A stretch of 64,000 nucleotides of DNA from Selaginella moellendorffii (Eukaryota > Streptophyta > Lycopodiopsida > Selaginellales > Selaginellaceae). A program made the position numbers and the translations under genes. Positions 23,100-36,342 of this stretch are shown piece by piece. Within the stretch, counting starts at the first letter, position 1. The number at the start of each line of letters is the position of its first letter. Under the pieces are notes generated by a model, which saw only the letters and a program-made list of their open reading frames with translations, was not told the DNA's origin and did no database searches. The stretch spans positions 5,458,199-5,522,198 of the forward strand of contig NW_003314261.1 in the NCBI RefSeq assembly GCF_000143415.4, in the 5' to 3' direction.

Positions 23100-24769
23100 T
23101 GCCGTCTTGTTTGTCCGGAGGACTTCTGCATACAAGAACGAGCTGGTTTTTCCATCGATCATGAGCTCAAGACGCCAATGCTCTCGTCTTTGAGCTATGG
23201 AACCTACACGTCTCAACTGTAAGTTCTTATAAAAATGACTCAAATGGTTTTGTCTACCCTGTAGCCCAAAAAGGTAAATATATCTTCTAATCAGTAAAGG
23301 ATTAATATTTTACTATATTATATTCCTATTTTAAAAATAAATAGCTAGTAAGTTATAATATAAAAATAAAAAATTAATCAACAATTGAAATTTTTTATTT
23401 TAGAGTAGGTTAAGATTTATATAATTCTTTGTCTTTCTTTGCACCAATAATTCTTTGCAACAAATCTTAGGGTCTGACTAAACTAAATCATAAAGAATAT
23501 ATTATTATATTACCATTGATTTCATAACTTTGTATTCTTGGGATACTTTATCATTGCCTAAAACGATGAAGTTAATAAATCTGTGATAATATAGTAGATC
23601 ACATGATGTTTTCAAAAAATAATGGAGTTATATAATTATCAATTTGAATGGATGACCATATCTCAATTAGCTGTTCTTCTATTAGTATTCAAATACACTG
23701 ATGTGTTTCTTTTTTATTTAATTTCAGTTCATAATACAATTTTGTTTTTTATTCTTTTATTGAAGTATCTACAAAGGTGAAGTAGATTAAATTAAGAGTA
23801 TTTAGCATTCTGGTGATTTTATATAAAAATCTTAGTTGGGTAAAAGTGTTCTACACAACAAGTAGAACTCTATCTCAAATATTAAATTGAAAGTCTGCAT
23901 ATTGTTATAAGCTTGGTAAGGTTTAATCTCCAAGTTGATTCAATGACTCAACTTCAATTTCTCTTAAAATTTTATTTAGCTCTTTTGTAGCAATATGAAA
24001 AATTATATATAACAAGGAATAAATACCTAAAATATTAATAGCATCTGAGATTTAGGTCAAATGTTAATTTGGAATTAATTTCCCTCACTTATCAATCTTA
24101 GTAAAGAATCAATTTCTTAACAGTAGTGGTATGATCACAATACAAAAGCTCACACTTAGCTCTATAACTCTAGCTTCTTCTCAAGAAGAGATTGAGTCAA
24201 GTTCTTTTAATGAAATCTTTGAAGGGAGGATGTACATGTAAATGCTTTAAATGAAATATCAACTTATTCAACACCATAACAAATTTTTTAGCTGATTTTA
24301 AAGATTATACATATATGTGCATTAAGCATGGAGCATTTGGAGAAATCAATAAATCTAATAGATACATTTCTAGGTAATGAATTTTATGCTTTTTTATTTT
24401 TTATACATGTCTAATATAAATTTGTGACATGTTGTTCCAGACAACCATTGTTACATGCAAAAAAGGTTTTACACTCTATAATAGCTTTAAAATATAGATA
24501 AGAGCTACTATCTACCTTTCATTCTTGAAACTAAGTTAATATAAAATATAAGAAAAGTAAAAAAAAAGCATTTTATTGCTGTTGCAAATACTTCATAAAT
24601 TAGTCATTATTTTTCATCCAAACTCACTGATAATTTGTACTGAAAATGTGGATATCTTAACTTGAAACTCTTTGGCATATTGTTAGGATTTTTTATAATT
24701 TTATAAAAAGAGCAATCCACTTCAAATTTCTTTACTAAATACCTTTTTATGTAATTTAGTAAGATATTT
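23100..24769. other. AT-rich DNA without recognisable genes
   Basis: Very AT-rich and almost free of CpG, with stops in all frames. Probably old transposon remains, but I cannot assign a family. Confidence 0.5.
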
Positions 24770-26222
24770 GTAAGTTACTAAATTTTCCATTTTATTTTAG
24801 TCACTTAACTATGCTTTTAACCATTTGGAAGAGTCTTACTTACAACCTCTATAAATCCTCATCCCGACTTGGTTATTCCTCAAATATGTTCTCACAATGC
24901 ACTAACTTCACATTTGGTCCAAACTCTTTATATGTTAGGTCTCATTTTGGATATCAAAGGTACCTCTAATATACTAGCCTTTTATACTAAAGTTATCTCT
25001 GTTCTCAATATCACATTAATAGTCTAAAACCATTGGTACTACAATTTTATCTTTCCAAAACTAAACCACCCATGCATGAGTGGTCTTTCTATGACCACAC
25101 CTTAGCATCCTTAAAATGCCCTAAGACATAAAGAACACCATCCCTTAATATCCCTTCTTTAATCCCTACTAAGTATTTTTTACCCATGGTAGTGTTCACC
25201 AATACCACTAGTGGTTTAAGCCTTAGGAGCCCATCCACTAAGTCTCATTAACTTATAGGACTTCCTTATTATGTAACCATACCCTTGATCACCAAACAAA
25301 AGGACCACTCCTTTTCCTTTTCACAATTCAAAATTTTGGAATGATATTTTAAAATATTGTGGCCCAAAGTGAGTCTCATAGATACTCCCCCCACCTTCCA
25401 TTACTAGGATACCTCAACCATGTGGCTAAAGTGAAGCTTCAATAAGCTATATAAGGTATTTAAATAAGTAGTGCCACCCATATCTAGATTGGGAGTATTG
25501 ACCATTCAATCTCCTAAAGGAGTTAGAATCAACTCTTAAACACTTCACTCAGTCACTTTATATATCCATCTATATTCATTTTAACTTTGGACTCTTTAAT
25601 GTTCTATCATCACTTAACATATAAGTATAGTTTTCTTTAGTCACATTAGCCTTTCTTGGCTAAACTGGTTCTATTGGAGTCCTCCCTCTATTATCTTATA
25701 ATGACTTATTAAACCCTTTAGAGTCTGGGAGATGATTGTTTTGGGCTTTTACTCTTGGACTCAAACTTAGATTTGGACTTGGTTATAATCTCAGTTTTGG
25801 TCTTAGTTTTGGTCTCAATCTCAGTTTCAAACTCCATCTTGGATTCCATCTTAGGCTTCACCTCAGACTCCATTTTAGGCTCCATCTTAGACTCTATCTT
25901 AAACTCCTTCTTAGACTTCTTAGACTCCTTCTCAGACTCTATCTCAAACTTTTTCTTGGTCTCAATCTTGGAAGTAGATACTTCCAAGTGTTACAACATT
26001 CACCATGTGTTGATCATTCTTTTGTCCCTTTTTGAGACTCATTTACCAATTGCTTCATATTTATTCCTCAAACACTTCTTTGAAAGTTCCACTCCTGCTC
26101 TTGACTTTTTAAGTTTGAGCTTTTAATCCAAATATGTTACACTTGTTGGACTTTTACCTTGGTTATTACTTCATTGATCACTTTCAACTCTACTTTAGGA
26201 CTTAGGTAAATGAATTAAGTAA
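24770..26222 (-). repeat. Decayed family 2 LTR (inverted)
   Basis: Reverse complement of the LTR at 32255-33927. It starts at the inverted LTR end (about TTGTAAGTTACTAAATTTTCC), includes the purine/pyrimidine minisatellite at 25740-25980, and continues through the segment ending AATATGTTACAC to about 26222. It is strongly CpG-depleted relative to the 32 kb copy. Confidence 0.7.
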
Positions 26223-29213
26223 TAAATTGAGTTAGTTATGTTCTAAATAAGATTGTTTAGTAAGGGTTGAGTTTTGAGCTTTTTCTTGAAAAGTGATTCA
26301 ATTGTGGACTATATTAACTTCTCAAGAGTAAGAGTTAGTGATCAATATTGGAATGTTTAAATTCTTGTTGGATTTGAGTTGGGATATATCGATCATTAAT
26401 GATTATTTCTTGTACTTATTATGAAGTAAGTTACGTTTTGTTATTAAAAATGGATTCATAGAGGATCAGTTTGATGATCACTTATTGAGCATAGTTTCAT
26501 TGTGCTTAACTTTTAGATTGATGCAAACATGCTCATTATTAGCTTTGCATTATGAAGTGTAGTTTATGGATGTGTTAAAGAGGATATTATAGGTTGTATC
26601 ATGATTTCTTTTTTAGTATTGAAATTAATTTATGCAAGACTCGTAATCATTGTTAAGTGGGACTTGGCTATAGGCTTCTTCAAGCTTTTGGTTCTTTGAG
26701 TTTTAGACTCATTGTTCCATTTATTATAAATTATTAAGGAAGGCATTTTGGCTCATTAGCTTTGATGTTGAAGTTAGATTTTGTATTTGGCAATTATTGA
26801 TGATGATTGACTATCATCTAGGATAGTTAATTATCCTTGTCAGAGGTTTTGCTTAATTATTGTTGATTTAGAATGATTTGTCGTTCTTCGGGATGGTGGA
26901 TTCTTTCTTTAACAATGATTATGCATATTTTTATTGATAGGATGATTGATGATCTTTCATTCTCTTTGATAACTTATGGCTTTTTGCATTACTACAAAGT
27001 TTTGTAGTTTGCTTTGGATTGGTCTCTTAGGTTTGAGACATCAGTAAGATCTTGCCAATGCTTGCATAAACAACTTAAATTCTTTCATATTGTTGACTGG
27101 GATTTATTTAGGTTGGCTAGTATAATAGTTAACATGAATGAGTGTTTGTTGGTCTTACCACATTCATTTTGTTTTGTTAATTATTGTTATAGTTGGTTTT
27201 GATAGATTGAATGTTATTTCCTTTGGATAATACATTCGTGAGCATTTTGCTTACCAATCAATGATACTTTGTGTTCTTTGAATTATCTTTGGTAAGTTGT
27301 TTAACATACTGTTTGCAATCATTAATAGTTGAGTTTTATCATTAAGTTTTCTTAATGATCTACTTGCTATTGAATTTTATTAGATGATGAATCTTATGTT
27401 TTCCAATTATAATGATCTTAGTAGTTCTTGTACTTTAATATATGGTTTATTGAATAATAATTTAATTGGAATACTTTTGTGTTCTAATCTAAGATTTATT
27501 CACTAATACTTAAGCCTCTAAAATATTATTGTCTATGACTTTGATATTGTCCATCTGTTAATCTTTGGGTTTGGGACAGTATAAGTAAACTAGCTTTGGC
27601 ACCTTGTGTGCGTCATGAAATTTATTGGTCATATCACCTACCTTTCTCTCAATGTTTTTTATTTTCATATTAAAAGGGCATGACCGTCTAAACAACTCTA
27701 ACTGCCTATTTATAATAATCTATCTAAACCCTACCAATAGGTTTGGTTTCTTTGCTCATAAGGGTTAGGGCCTTTGACTTCTCTCTTTATGTCCCTACAG
27801 GTAGGGGTGTATCACACTTTTGTAAGTTAGGTGACACCCAAAGTAACAAAGGTGGCTAACTCTGTTGATTATTTCTTTATTAGCGATGGTTGGAAGGTAT
27901 TTGAGTTGGTAGCACCTTTATGTTAGAGGAAGAGATTACCTCATAACTCATTTAAGTTTGTGCATTTCTCATAAAATTGTGAACACCATAAACTTTTTTT
28001 GGAGTTGTTTCCTTTGTAGTGTTTTAGACTAGAGTATGTATCGACGAGGATGTTGATCTTCTCTAAGGGGTGGAGAATGTCACAAATGTGACTGTTAATA
28101 TCAAAAGTTACTTATCAACTAGTCCTTTTAGATATTCTTTCATTACTGCCACGATGGCAAGAAGTCAATATTACTAGACCCTTTATTAGTCCCTCTTTTT
28201 CAAGTGTTAGTAAACTACACTTAACATCTATACTTGGCCTGAAAAGCATAAGAAAGGAAATTTTAAGTGTCTATTTAGCCAAGTATATTTAGCCCAGCTT
28301 GTTAGTTCTTTTTTACTTTATCTTGCATTGGCTTGACAAAAATCATTGCATATTGAAATTAGTCCCCCAATATCGCTAGATGATAGCTTACCATATTTAC
28401 TAAACACCTTTGCTATCATGCATCTTGTGTTAGTATCATTTGATTTTAATTGCTATTTATGGAAAGTCTTTAGATTTACTAATTTGGCATATTTATAGAA
28501 TATAGAGATTGTGAACACAATAGTGTTAGTCTCATGTCCAAATTCATAATTTAGCACCATTTCATATTTAGTAAGTTTTGAGTTAGTCCCAAAGACTAAC
28601 TCCTAATACTAAGGGTGGCTAAAGTTGAAAGCCCAAAGTGTGTGTTCTTCTAGGGGCAGAGGGTGGGGGCGGAAGGGGTTGTGAGGGGTCTCAAATGTAT
28701 AGTAGGGATAGTGGGTAGGTTAGGCATGGTTGACTAACTTGAGGTAAGCTCTTGCTTGTGTGCTTATCTTTTTTCTATGTCCGGCTTAGGCCTAATCCTA
28801 AGTTGCACACTATGCTAGCTGGTGGAGTACTTATATCCTCATGTTAGATCACTAATATGCTAAAATAGTGCTAGACTCTATTTGGCTCTATTTTGAATGT
28901 TAGTCCTAGGATTGGGATGCTGGATGCTCTAGGATTGTTTTTATGTCGTTTCGTGCTCTTGTTCCTTCACTCCTTGAGCTGTATGCTTAGAAGTCACTCT
29001 ATGCTCCAGTACTTTCGCTCCTTGGCTCCATACTTAGGAGTTTGGCTTTGTTTTTTCATTCAATGGCCCAAGGTTCTGAAACTTGGGTTCCACACCACTG
29101 TTTTTGGACACGTGGCATGTGGCACATGGCATATAGAGGTTTTAGGTTCTACTTTGTGATTATCCTATGGTAAATCATTATAGGATAAAGGGTAAAAACC
29201 ACAATGTGATACA
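26223..29213 (+). mobile_element. Truncated family 1 LTR retrotransposon (3' half)
   Basis: 26223-28077 aligns with the internal region 40.67-42.53 kb of the intact-ended element, and 28078-29213 is its 3' LTR, with the polypurine stretch AAGGGGTGGAGA just before. The left part is missing where it abuts the inverted family 2 LTR. CpG sites that survive in the 42.5 kb LTR are mostly TG or CA here, so this copy is older. No coding frame survives. Confidence 0.8.
28078..29213 (+). repeat. Family 1 3' LTR, decayed copy
   Basis: TG...CA ends, 1136 bases, collinear along its whole length with the LTR at 42529-43674. Confidence 0.8.
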
Positions 29214-29489
29214 AACAATTACCAAAGTTGATTTTTAGCCATTAATCTTTTATTCATATCCACAATTTATTGCACTAAACAACTTAAGATTGCTACCTTT
29301 GTTTCTGGGGTTATCCTTTTGTTAGAAAATGCTTTGCTTTGTTAAGTTTAAAGGGTGTTCATCATTGGTAAGTTTCACTAGCATTTTTCATTATAAGCAC
29401 TATCCCTAACCCAATTTTGCAACTTTCATTTGGATCCTTTTTTGGAGACTACTTTTTAAACACATAATGCCATTGTATTATCATAATGT

Positions 29490-29680
29490 AACCTACCAAA
29501 GAGAATGACTTGAGAGATGATCACATATAGAGGAAAAGGGCTTATGAATAATAGTGCACCTTTTTTTTTAATTGATTAAGGGTTTTAGGATACTTGGGGT
29601 TAAGTGTCTTTAGGTTTAAATAGTATTGGGTTGGGTGACCCCTTGGGAAGTTTAAATTCAAGAATTTACATATATATCAC
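29490..29680 (+). repeat. Family 3 repeat fragment, forward copy
   Basis: Carries the core AAGGGTTTTAGGATACTTGG followed by a TTAAATAGTATTGGGTTGGG segment. Inverted copies lie at 31315-31580 and 46809-47060. The element type is unknown. Confidence 0.6.
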
Positions 29681-31314
29681 TTCACTTTAGATATCTTTCT
29701 CACTAAGTCACCATGACTAAATTATACCATTACCAACAGTTTAAATCACTATTTTGAACTAAAAACCCTATTTCTTAACTCAATAAGGAGCTTATCTTTG
29801 ATTAGCAATAAGATTACGTAGTTATCCCACATAGTCATCTCAATAGGTATTAGATTTATCCAACCTTTGTATTATTGGCAATTGAGATTGGGTGTCCCCA
29901 TCCCATTTACCACAATCCTAGTGCCACTTACACTTGAGTAGTCAAATTAAATGTGTTAAACTTTTATACCAAACACATTAACCATGCATCACAACTTTAG
30001 GGCATCCCCCAATTAGCAGTGTGCCCAATCCAACCTCCTTATTGAGAGTCCATAACTACCAAAAAATGAGTGTCTTTATATTCTAAACTATCATCACATA
30101 TTAGTGGGTTGGAACTCGAACCCAAACACTATAGGGTTGACATTTGAACTCAACCTCTATATATGAATCTATAGATGGCATCACTTTCTCATGTTGTTGC
30201 ACTAAACTTAGACTCTTCCATATTTGGCCGCATGGCTACCCCTTTTGAAGTCAACACATTTAACTAGGGTCTTTATTCCTCCAACTTGCTAATCCCACTT
30301 AACAAATCATCTAACTAGTGTAATATAATTCTATACATATGCATGAAAGCCCTTAAATATCAACTTTAGTTCAAAGCCATTTCTTTAAACATACAAGAAC
30401 TATTTCCCCAATCTTGATACCCTTGCCTAATGACAAGTTTCAAGAGTATATGTTACTCCAATTTTGTGCATTTTTATAAATCATTGGCACTAATCTTCCT
30501 AAGTACCAACTTACCCAAAATTATCTTTAGAACCTTGAAAGGACTTTGTCCATTAATTTGCTAAGGCCTTTCCTTTCACAAATTTCCTACCTTTCATTTG
30601 GTTTAACATTAATAGTTCCATATTTTGGACTCTCTATGACACTATTATTATAACTAGCAAAACCTTTAAGCATCTAACCACTCTAGGTTATATCTTTTGA
30701 TTTCTATAGTTTAGTTCTATCCCTATATTATTTGTTTTTATTTCTGTATATTCCTTTTACCTATTCTCCTCTATATTAGGAGGGTATTTTTGTACTTTCT
30801 ACTATGTATTAGCAAGTATTCTTAAGGATAAACTTACTCAATGATTTAGAGAGTGGTTCCTCAATTTAAATATGTTTATCTTATAATCTAACACACCATG
30901 ATTAATGTTTGTTACTCATGAGTCTTTATATGCCTATTGTTAGTTGTGCCAAAATATTTTTTAGCCTTATCCACTTTGGATAGGAACCTCCCCATATTTA
31001 ATTTTATTTAACCTTAGACTTTAAATAGCACCTCCTATCCATTATTTTCTAAGGGTTTCTTTAGTGTTTTAAGGTGCTTATATATTTTAATTTCAATGAT
31101 GGACCTCACAGATAATAAGCATTTCTATTATGACACTCACTCACTATATTATAACATAAACACTTTATCCTTTAAAAGATGTATTTAACCTTCTTTTTAT
31201 TTTAACAAAAAGTTTTGGGAAGTTAGCTACCACTATTTCAACTAATTACTCTAAAACTTTTCTTAATTACCTCATAATTATTATGTTCTACATGATTTTA
31301 CACCTCAATCAATA
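29681..31314. other. AT-rich DNA between inverted family 3 fragments
   Basis: No coding frame or recognisable element. It may be the body of whatever element the inverted fragments terminate. Confidence 0.4.
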
Positions 31315-31580
31315 TGTAAGTTCTTGAATTTGGACCTCAGTACTATTTAAACCGAAAGACACTTAACCACAAATATCCCAAAACCCTTAATTAATTGGAA
31401 AAGAGGGTGCACTAGACTATTTCCCTTTATATTTGAACCCTTATGAATCATTTTTTAAATTATTCTTTTTAATTGCTTATAATCCACTATGCTTCCTTAC
31501 GAGTTCACACCCTTTTCCCTTTATATTTGAACCCCTGTGGATCATCTTTCAAGTTATTCTCTTTAATTACATATGCAATA
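31315..31580 (-). repeat. Family 3 repeat fragment, inverted copy
   Basis: Reverse complement of the 29.5 kb fragment. Its right part is itself tandemly repeated (two units with CCCTTTATATTTGAACCC at about 31420 and 31510). Confidence 0.55.
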
Positions 31581-31624
31581 TTTGGTCAAAACATATGAAT
31601 CCCATGCCCTTTCATTTAAGCTAC

Positions 31625-31629
31625 ATTAA
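31625..31629. repeat. Target site duplication, left (ATTAA)
   Basis: Matches ATTAA at 43675-43679 immediately outside the 3' LTR. Confidence 0.8.
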
Positions 31630-32200
31630 TGTCGTGAATGTGACTTCGGGTATCGAAAGTTACCTGTCAGCCAGTCCTTATGGACACTCTTACCTTACTG
31701 CCACAATGGTAGGAGGTCGGTATTGCTAGTTCTCTTTATTAGTCCCTCTTGTTCAAGTGTTAGTAAACTGGGCTTAGCATTTGTACTTGGCCGGATGAGC
31801 ATAAGGAAGGAATTCGTAAGTGTCTATTTAACTGAGCATACTCGGCCCGGCTTGTTAGTTCTCTTTTGCTCTGTCTTGCACTGGCTTGACAAGAACCCTC
31901 GCGTATTGAGACTAGTCCCTCAATATCGCTAGATAATAGCTTACCATGTCTTCCAAACGCCCTCGCTATCATGCCCTTTGTGTTAGTCTCATTTTGGTCC
32001 CAAATGCTATTTATGGAAAGTGTCTAGATTTGCTCATTTGGCATATCTACGGAATGTAGAGATTGACTTGAACACAATGGTGTTCATCCCGTGTCCAAAT
32101 TCACAATCTAAGGACATTATATATTTAGTAAGTTTCGAGCAGAGACTAACTCCTGGTACTAAGGGAGGCTTGGGGTGAAAGCCCAAAGTGTGTGTTCCTC

Positions 32201-32254
32201 AAGGGGGGGGGGGGAAAGGGGAGGGGGGGGGGAAAGGGGGGGGGGGGGGGGGGG
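32201..32254 (+). repeat. Homopurine G-tract in the LTR
   Basis: Long G runs interrupted by AAAGGGGA and AAA. The 3' LTR has a simple run of ten G at the same place. It is the insertion point of the nested element. Confidence 0.8.
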
Positions 32255-33927
32255 TGTGAGACACAAAATCCCTAGGCCCCAAAGTGGAGCCGGAAGTGTG
32301 CCACGTGGTAGTGGCTGAAGCAAAAGCCAAACGAGCGTAACACGTTTGGACCAAAAGCTCCAACTTGAAAAGTTGAGAGCGGGAGTGGAACTCCCAACAA
32401 AGTGCTTGAGGAATGAGCACGAAGCGAACAATAAGCGAGGCTCCAAAAAAGGGACCCAAAAGGACCAACACATGACACGTGGAAGTGTTGGAGATGGACC
32501 CGAGTTGGAGTCCAAGATGGAGTCTAAGATGGTAAGATGGACCCGAGGTGGAGTTCGAGATAGAGTCCGAGATGGACCCGAGATGGAGTCTGAGATGGAG
32601 TTCGAGATGCACCCGAGATGGAGTCCGAGATGGACCCGAGATGGAGTCCGAGGTGGAGTCCGAGATGGACCCGAGATGGACCCGAGGTGGAGTCCGAGAT
32701 GGAGTCCGAGATGGACTGAGACGGAGTCCGAGATGGAGTCCGAGATGGACCCGAGATGGAATCTGAGATGGAGTCCGAGAAGGACCCGAGATGGAGACCA
32801 AGGTCGAGACCGAGACCGGGACTGAGACCAGGACCGAGACCAAGACCGAGACTGGGACCGAGACCGAGCCCGAGCCCAAGTTTGAGTCCGAGTCCAAGTC
32901 TGAGTCTGAGTCCGAGTTCGAGTCTGAGAGGGTGAAAGCCCAAAGCGTTCGTCTCCCAGACCTTGGGGGGTTTAGTGAGCTCCAAAAGTATAGTAAGGGG
33001 GAGGACTGCAGTGGAGCTAGTTTGGCCAGGAAAGGCCAATTTGGCCCAGGAAGGCCAGACCCAGTGTTGGGTGATGAATTGACCACTGGGAAGTCCAAGA
33101 CTAGAGTGAATACGGACCGACAAGAGGGGTAGCTTGGTGAAGTGTTCAAGAGTCGGCTCTAGTTCCCTCGGGAGATCGACTAGCCAATGCTCCTAGTCCA
33201 AGTGTGGGTGGCACTACCTACTTGGATACCTGGCATGGCTCAACGGAACCTCGCTCTAAGCCCATGGCTAGAGCACCTAAAGGCGCAAGTTGGGGAGAGT
33301 ACCCACGGGGCTCGCGTAGGGCCACGGTGTTTCGAAATGTTGTCCCGAAGTCCCAAATGGGGGAAAGGAGGAGGAGCAATCCTCTAGTGTAGTGACTACA
33401 AATACGGTCACATGGTGAGGAAGTCCCAGAGGACAATAGGACTTAGTGGCCGGGCCTGCGGGCCTTGATCTAGTGGTAGTGTTGGTGAACATGGCCATGG
33501 ACGAAAAAGGGACTTGGCAGGAACTGACAAAGGGATGTTGGGGAAGGCTATTCCCCATGTCAGTGGGCATCCTAAGGATGCTAAGGAGTGGATCTGGGAT
33601 GACCACTCGTGGACGGACAGCCCGGTCTTGGAGAGACGGGATCGTGATGCAAGTGGTATTGGACCACCAGTGCAGCAAAGGTGAATGGGCATGGCTTTAG
33701 TGTAACAGGCCGATATGTCAGTGGTACCTTTGGGTGTCGGTCTTGGGATTAAACACGTGGAGCACTTGGACCAAGTGCAAGGGATGAGTGGCATGGATGC
33801 CATTTTTGGGACTAACAAGTCCCAAGTCCTGAATTGAACTTAAAAGGAGGTTGTGAATGAGACTCCTCCAAGTGGTCAGAGGTGTGGTTAAGTTACTAAA
33901 GTAGAACGAAAAATTTAGTCTCTTACA
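32255..33927 (+). repeat. 5' LTR of nested family 2 element
   Basis: TG...CA ends. Full length is supported by the inverted copy at 24.77-26.22 kb, which spans the same start, minisatellite and end. Confidence 0.75.
32490..32930 (+). repeat. Hexamer-based minisatellite inside the family 2 LTR
   Basis: Units built from GAGATG, GAGTCC and GACCCG, grading into GAGACC and GAGTCC units. It is strongly purine-biased, with no stops in several frames on both strands. Confidence 0.9.
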
Positions 33928-33930
33928 ACT

Positions 33931-33942
33931 TGGTATTAGAGC
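33931..33942 (+). other. Primer binding site of nested element (tRNA-iMet type, one mismatch)
   Basis: TGGTATTAGAGC three bases after the LTR end. The usual plant site is TGGTATCAGAGC, so one C to T change is present. Confidence 0.7.
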
Positions 33943-36342
33943 TGTTCCTTAGTCTAACTTTTATTGGTGCTCAAATATATCACCCTTGATATTGGCTTCG
34001 GAAGGTCCTAGGAGTGGGCCTATCCTTGAGGAGTAGCATGTCGAGAGGACATGGCTCTCCACTCAAGTTTATGCGTGAACTTAGGCGTGATATGGTGGAT
34101 AGAAAAGGGGCCAATAAGGGAATGACTTTGGGATCTTGGGAACAATATAAGGGTTTCCTCAGAGAGTTGAGAATGTGATATAGATGAGTGTTTGACGTAG
34201 CCAATTGGCTAATATAGTTGTGGTAAACAATTATAGTTGGGATCACGTGAAAGATAGAGACACTAAAGCAATAAAGGAGTCACAAGATTATCTTCATATA
34301 GTTGAGGTTGGTGCTCATGAATGTGAGACCAGAAGTAATAACCGCGGGAGGTCAAATACGGAAAAGAACACAAGTCCTTGAAATGGTAGCTAGAGCTACC
34401 TTTAATAAATGCTTGAACAACCCAAAGAGTTGGGGGTGTACTCAGAGGATGAATTGGTGTTCTCATCATATGGACAAATGGTCCTAAGGGGCAAAAGGTT
34501 GCCCCAAGAGAACAAATCAAGTGTCGGAGTAACACTTGTAAAGATGGTCCTTGTGAGTAGGATCTGAATACAAGAAGTTGTATTCCAGCGAGCTAGCACC
34601 TCAAAGGTAGGACCTCACGGGTTGTCGGATGATAAAGTCCAAAAAGCTGGATGACTCAAATAAGAGTCAAGGAATAATTCTAAGGGATTGGTTAAAGTAT
34701 TTGGACTGAGGTGTATGGTGCCCATGAGGTATGGGGAAGATCATAAGATCCAAGTATGAGAACAATAGGTATCTCATTGATGGCAGAATGTGCCATACTA
34801 AAGTTGTGGGAAAGATGTTCCCAGAAGAAAGCAACTTTGGCCTAGAGTTGGGTGTAAACACTATGGTGCGGTGCTAACAAATAGTTAGCATGAGGAACAA
34901 CCATATTGGTCTTGGCAAAGAGACGCTAATAAGTAGCGTTATAAGGATAGGCTCGTGGGGCCAATGGTGTGGAAACACTAAATGTGCCAAAGTGTGATAC
35001 CTTAAGGTTATGTTGGTGGGTTCATAAGAACCCCTTTCCAAAGGGAATCCCAACGGAAATGGGTATGGCATAGCCTAAGCTGGAAGGCATGTGGTAAAGT
35101 GTGGTGACCAAAACAATGATGGAGGTGTGGAAGCACTAGTAATGAGTTATAGGACTTGACAACTATGAGGCAACTAAGCAAAAGGTGCAAGATAATTTAT
35201 TAAACTGGTAGAAGGTAACGACCCAAGACTTATTAATGGCATAAGGAAGTTAAATATACCCTTATAGGGGATAAATTGCTTATGTTGCAATATAATAAGT
35301 CAATGTCGAAAAAGGAAATGCTCATTGTCAAAAAGGCCATTATTGGGACACCCAAACACTCTAGAACACTTGGAAGTGGTGTTTGATATTGCGAGGGCAA
35401 TAGATAAAGCCCAAGGGACTAAGTCTTTAGCAAATGATGGATAGAAGGTGCTATCCAAATGTCCGAGGTTGCAAAGACAGAAGAAGTCCGTCTATCCAAA
35501 TCGGATAAAGCCAAAAATGGAATTTTGGCAAGGCTAGTGATGGGCATATAAAGGCCCATATGTAGCAACGTTAATCCTGGTGTGTGGGAATATAAAGTGA
35601 GCATACCCAGATTGAGGAACCACTCCCTAGGCTATTGTGTAGGTTCATCCCCAAGAATACTTGATAAAGCATGGTAAAAGGTGCAAAGCTATCCTCCTAG
35701 TTTGGAGACGAATAACCAAAGGAAATGTGTAAGGCCAAAAGCAAGTAGTAAAGGGATAGAACCAAACCATAGGAATCAAAGAGCATAACCAAGGGTGGTT
35801 ATGTCAGTTGGGAGTGGAGAATCAAGTGGGCGCTCGAGTATGTTGTTACTAGCAGCTGTGGTGCCATAAAAAGTCTAAAGCATAGAATTGTCCATGCTAG
35901 GAGAGGCCTTAGCAAGCTAAGGGACAGAGTTCCTTCAAGTTCCCAAAGACGATTCTAGGTAGCTTAGTACCTAGAAAGGCCAAGTGTAAATGGTTCCTAG
36001 AGCGCGCAAAATCGAAGTGGCACAGCAGAAGCGTGGTCTTGAAGCTGGCCATGAGGCGAGGCTATCAAGGTTGGGGAAGTAGTTCCCAAGTGTTCAAAGA
36101 GAGGGTTTTGAATGAAAGTCGATGGTTAGGGACTTTCACGCTTATGCATGAACCATGTTACGGTGGCCAGATGACTTGCTAAGTGAGATTGGCAAGTCAA
36201 GGGGACAAATCCCCTAGTTGAAGGTGCTAGCTTCAAAAAAGGTGGCCTATAGGGCCGAGCATGGAGGAGTCCATGCATGATCACAGACTTGTCAAAGTGA
36301 GAGGACTTGGCAGTGTAGGGAAACTAGGTTCCTAAGTTGTAA

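Noticed and set aside
25718-26126. Frames rich in Lys/Glu/Ser (minus) or Leu/Ser/Asp (plus)
   Set aside because: Decayed copy of the family 2 LTR minisatellite, not a protein.
32199-33149. Long Ser/Asp/Leu-rich open frames on both strands (up to 316 codons)
   Set aside because: They are translations of the minisatellite and LTR flanks; repeats of a stop-free hexamer give open frames in several phases and no domain is present.
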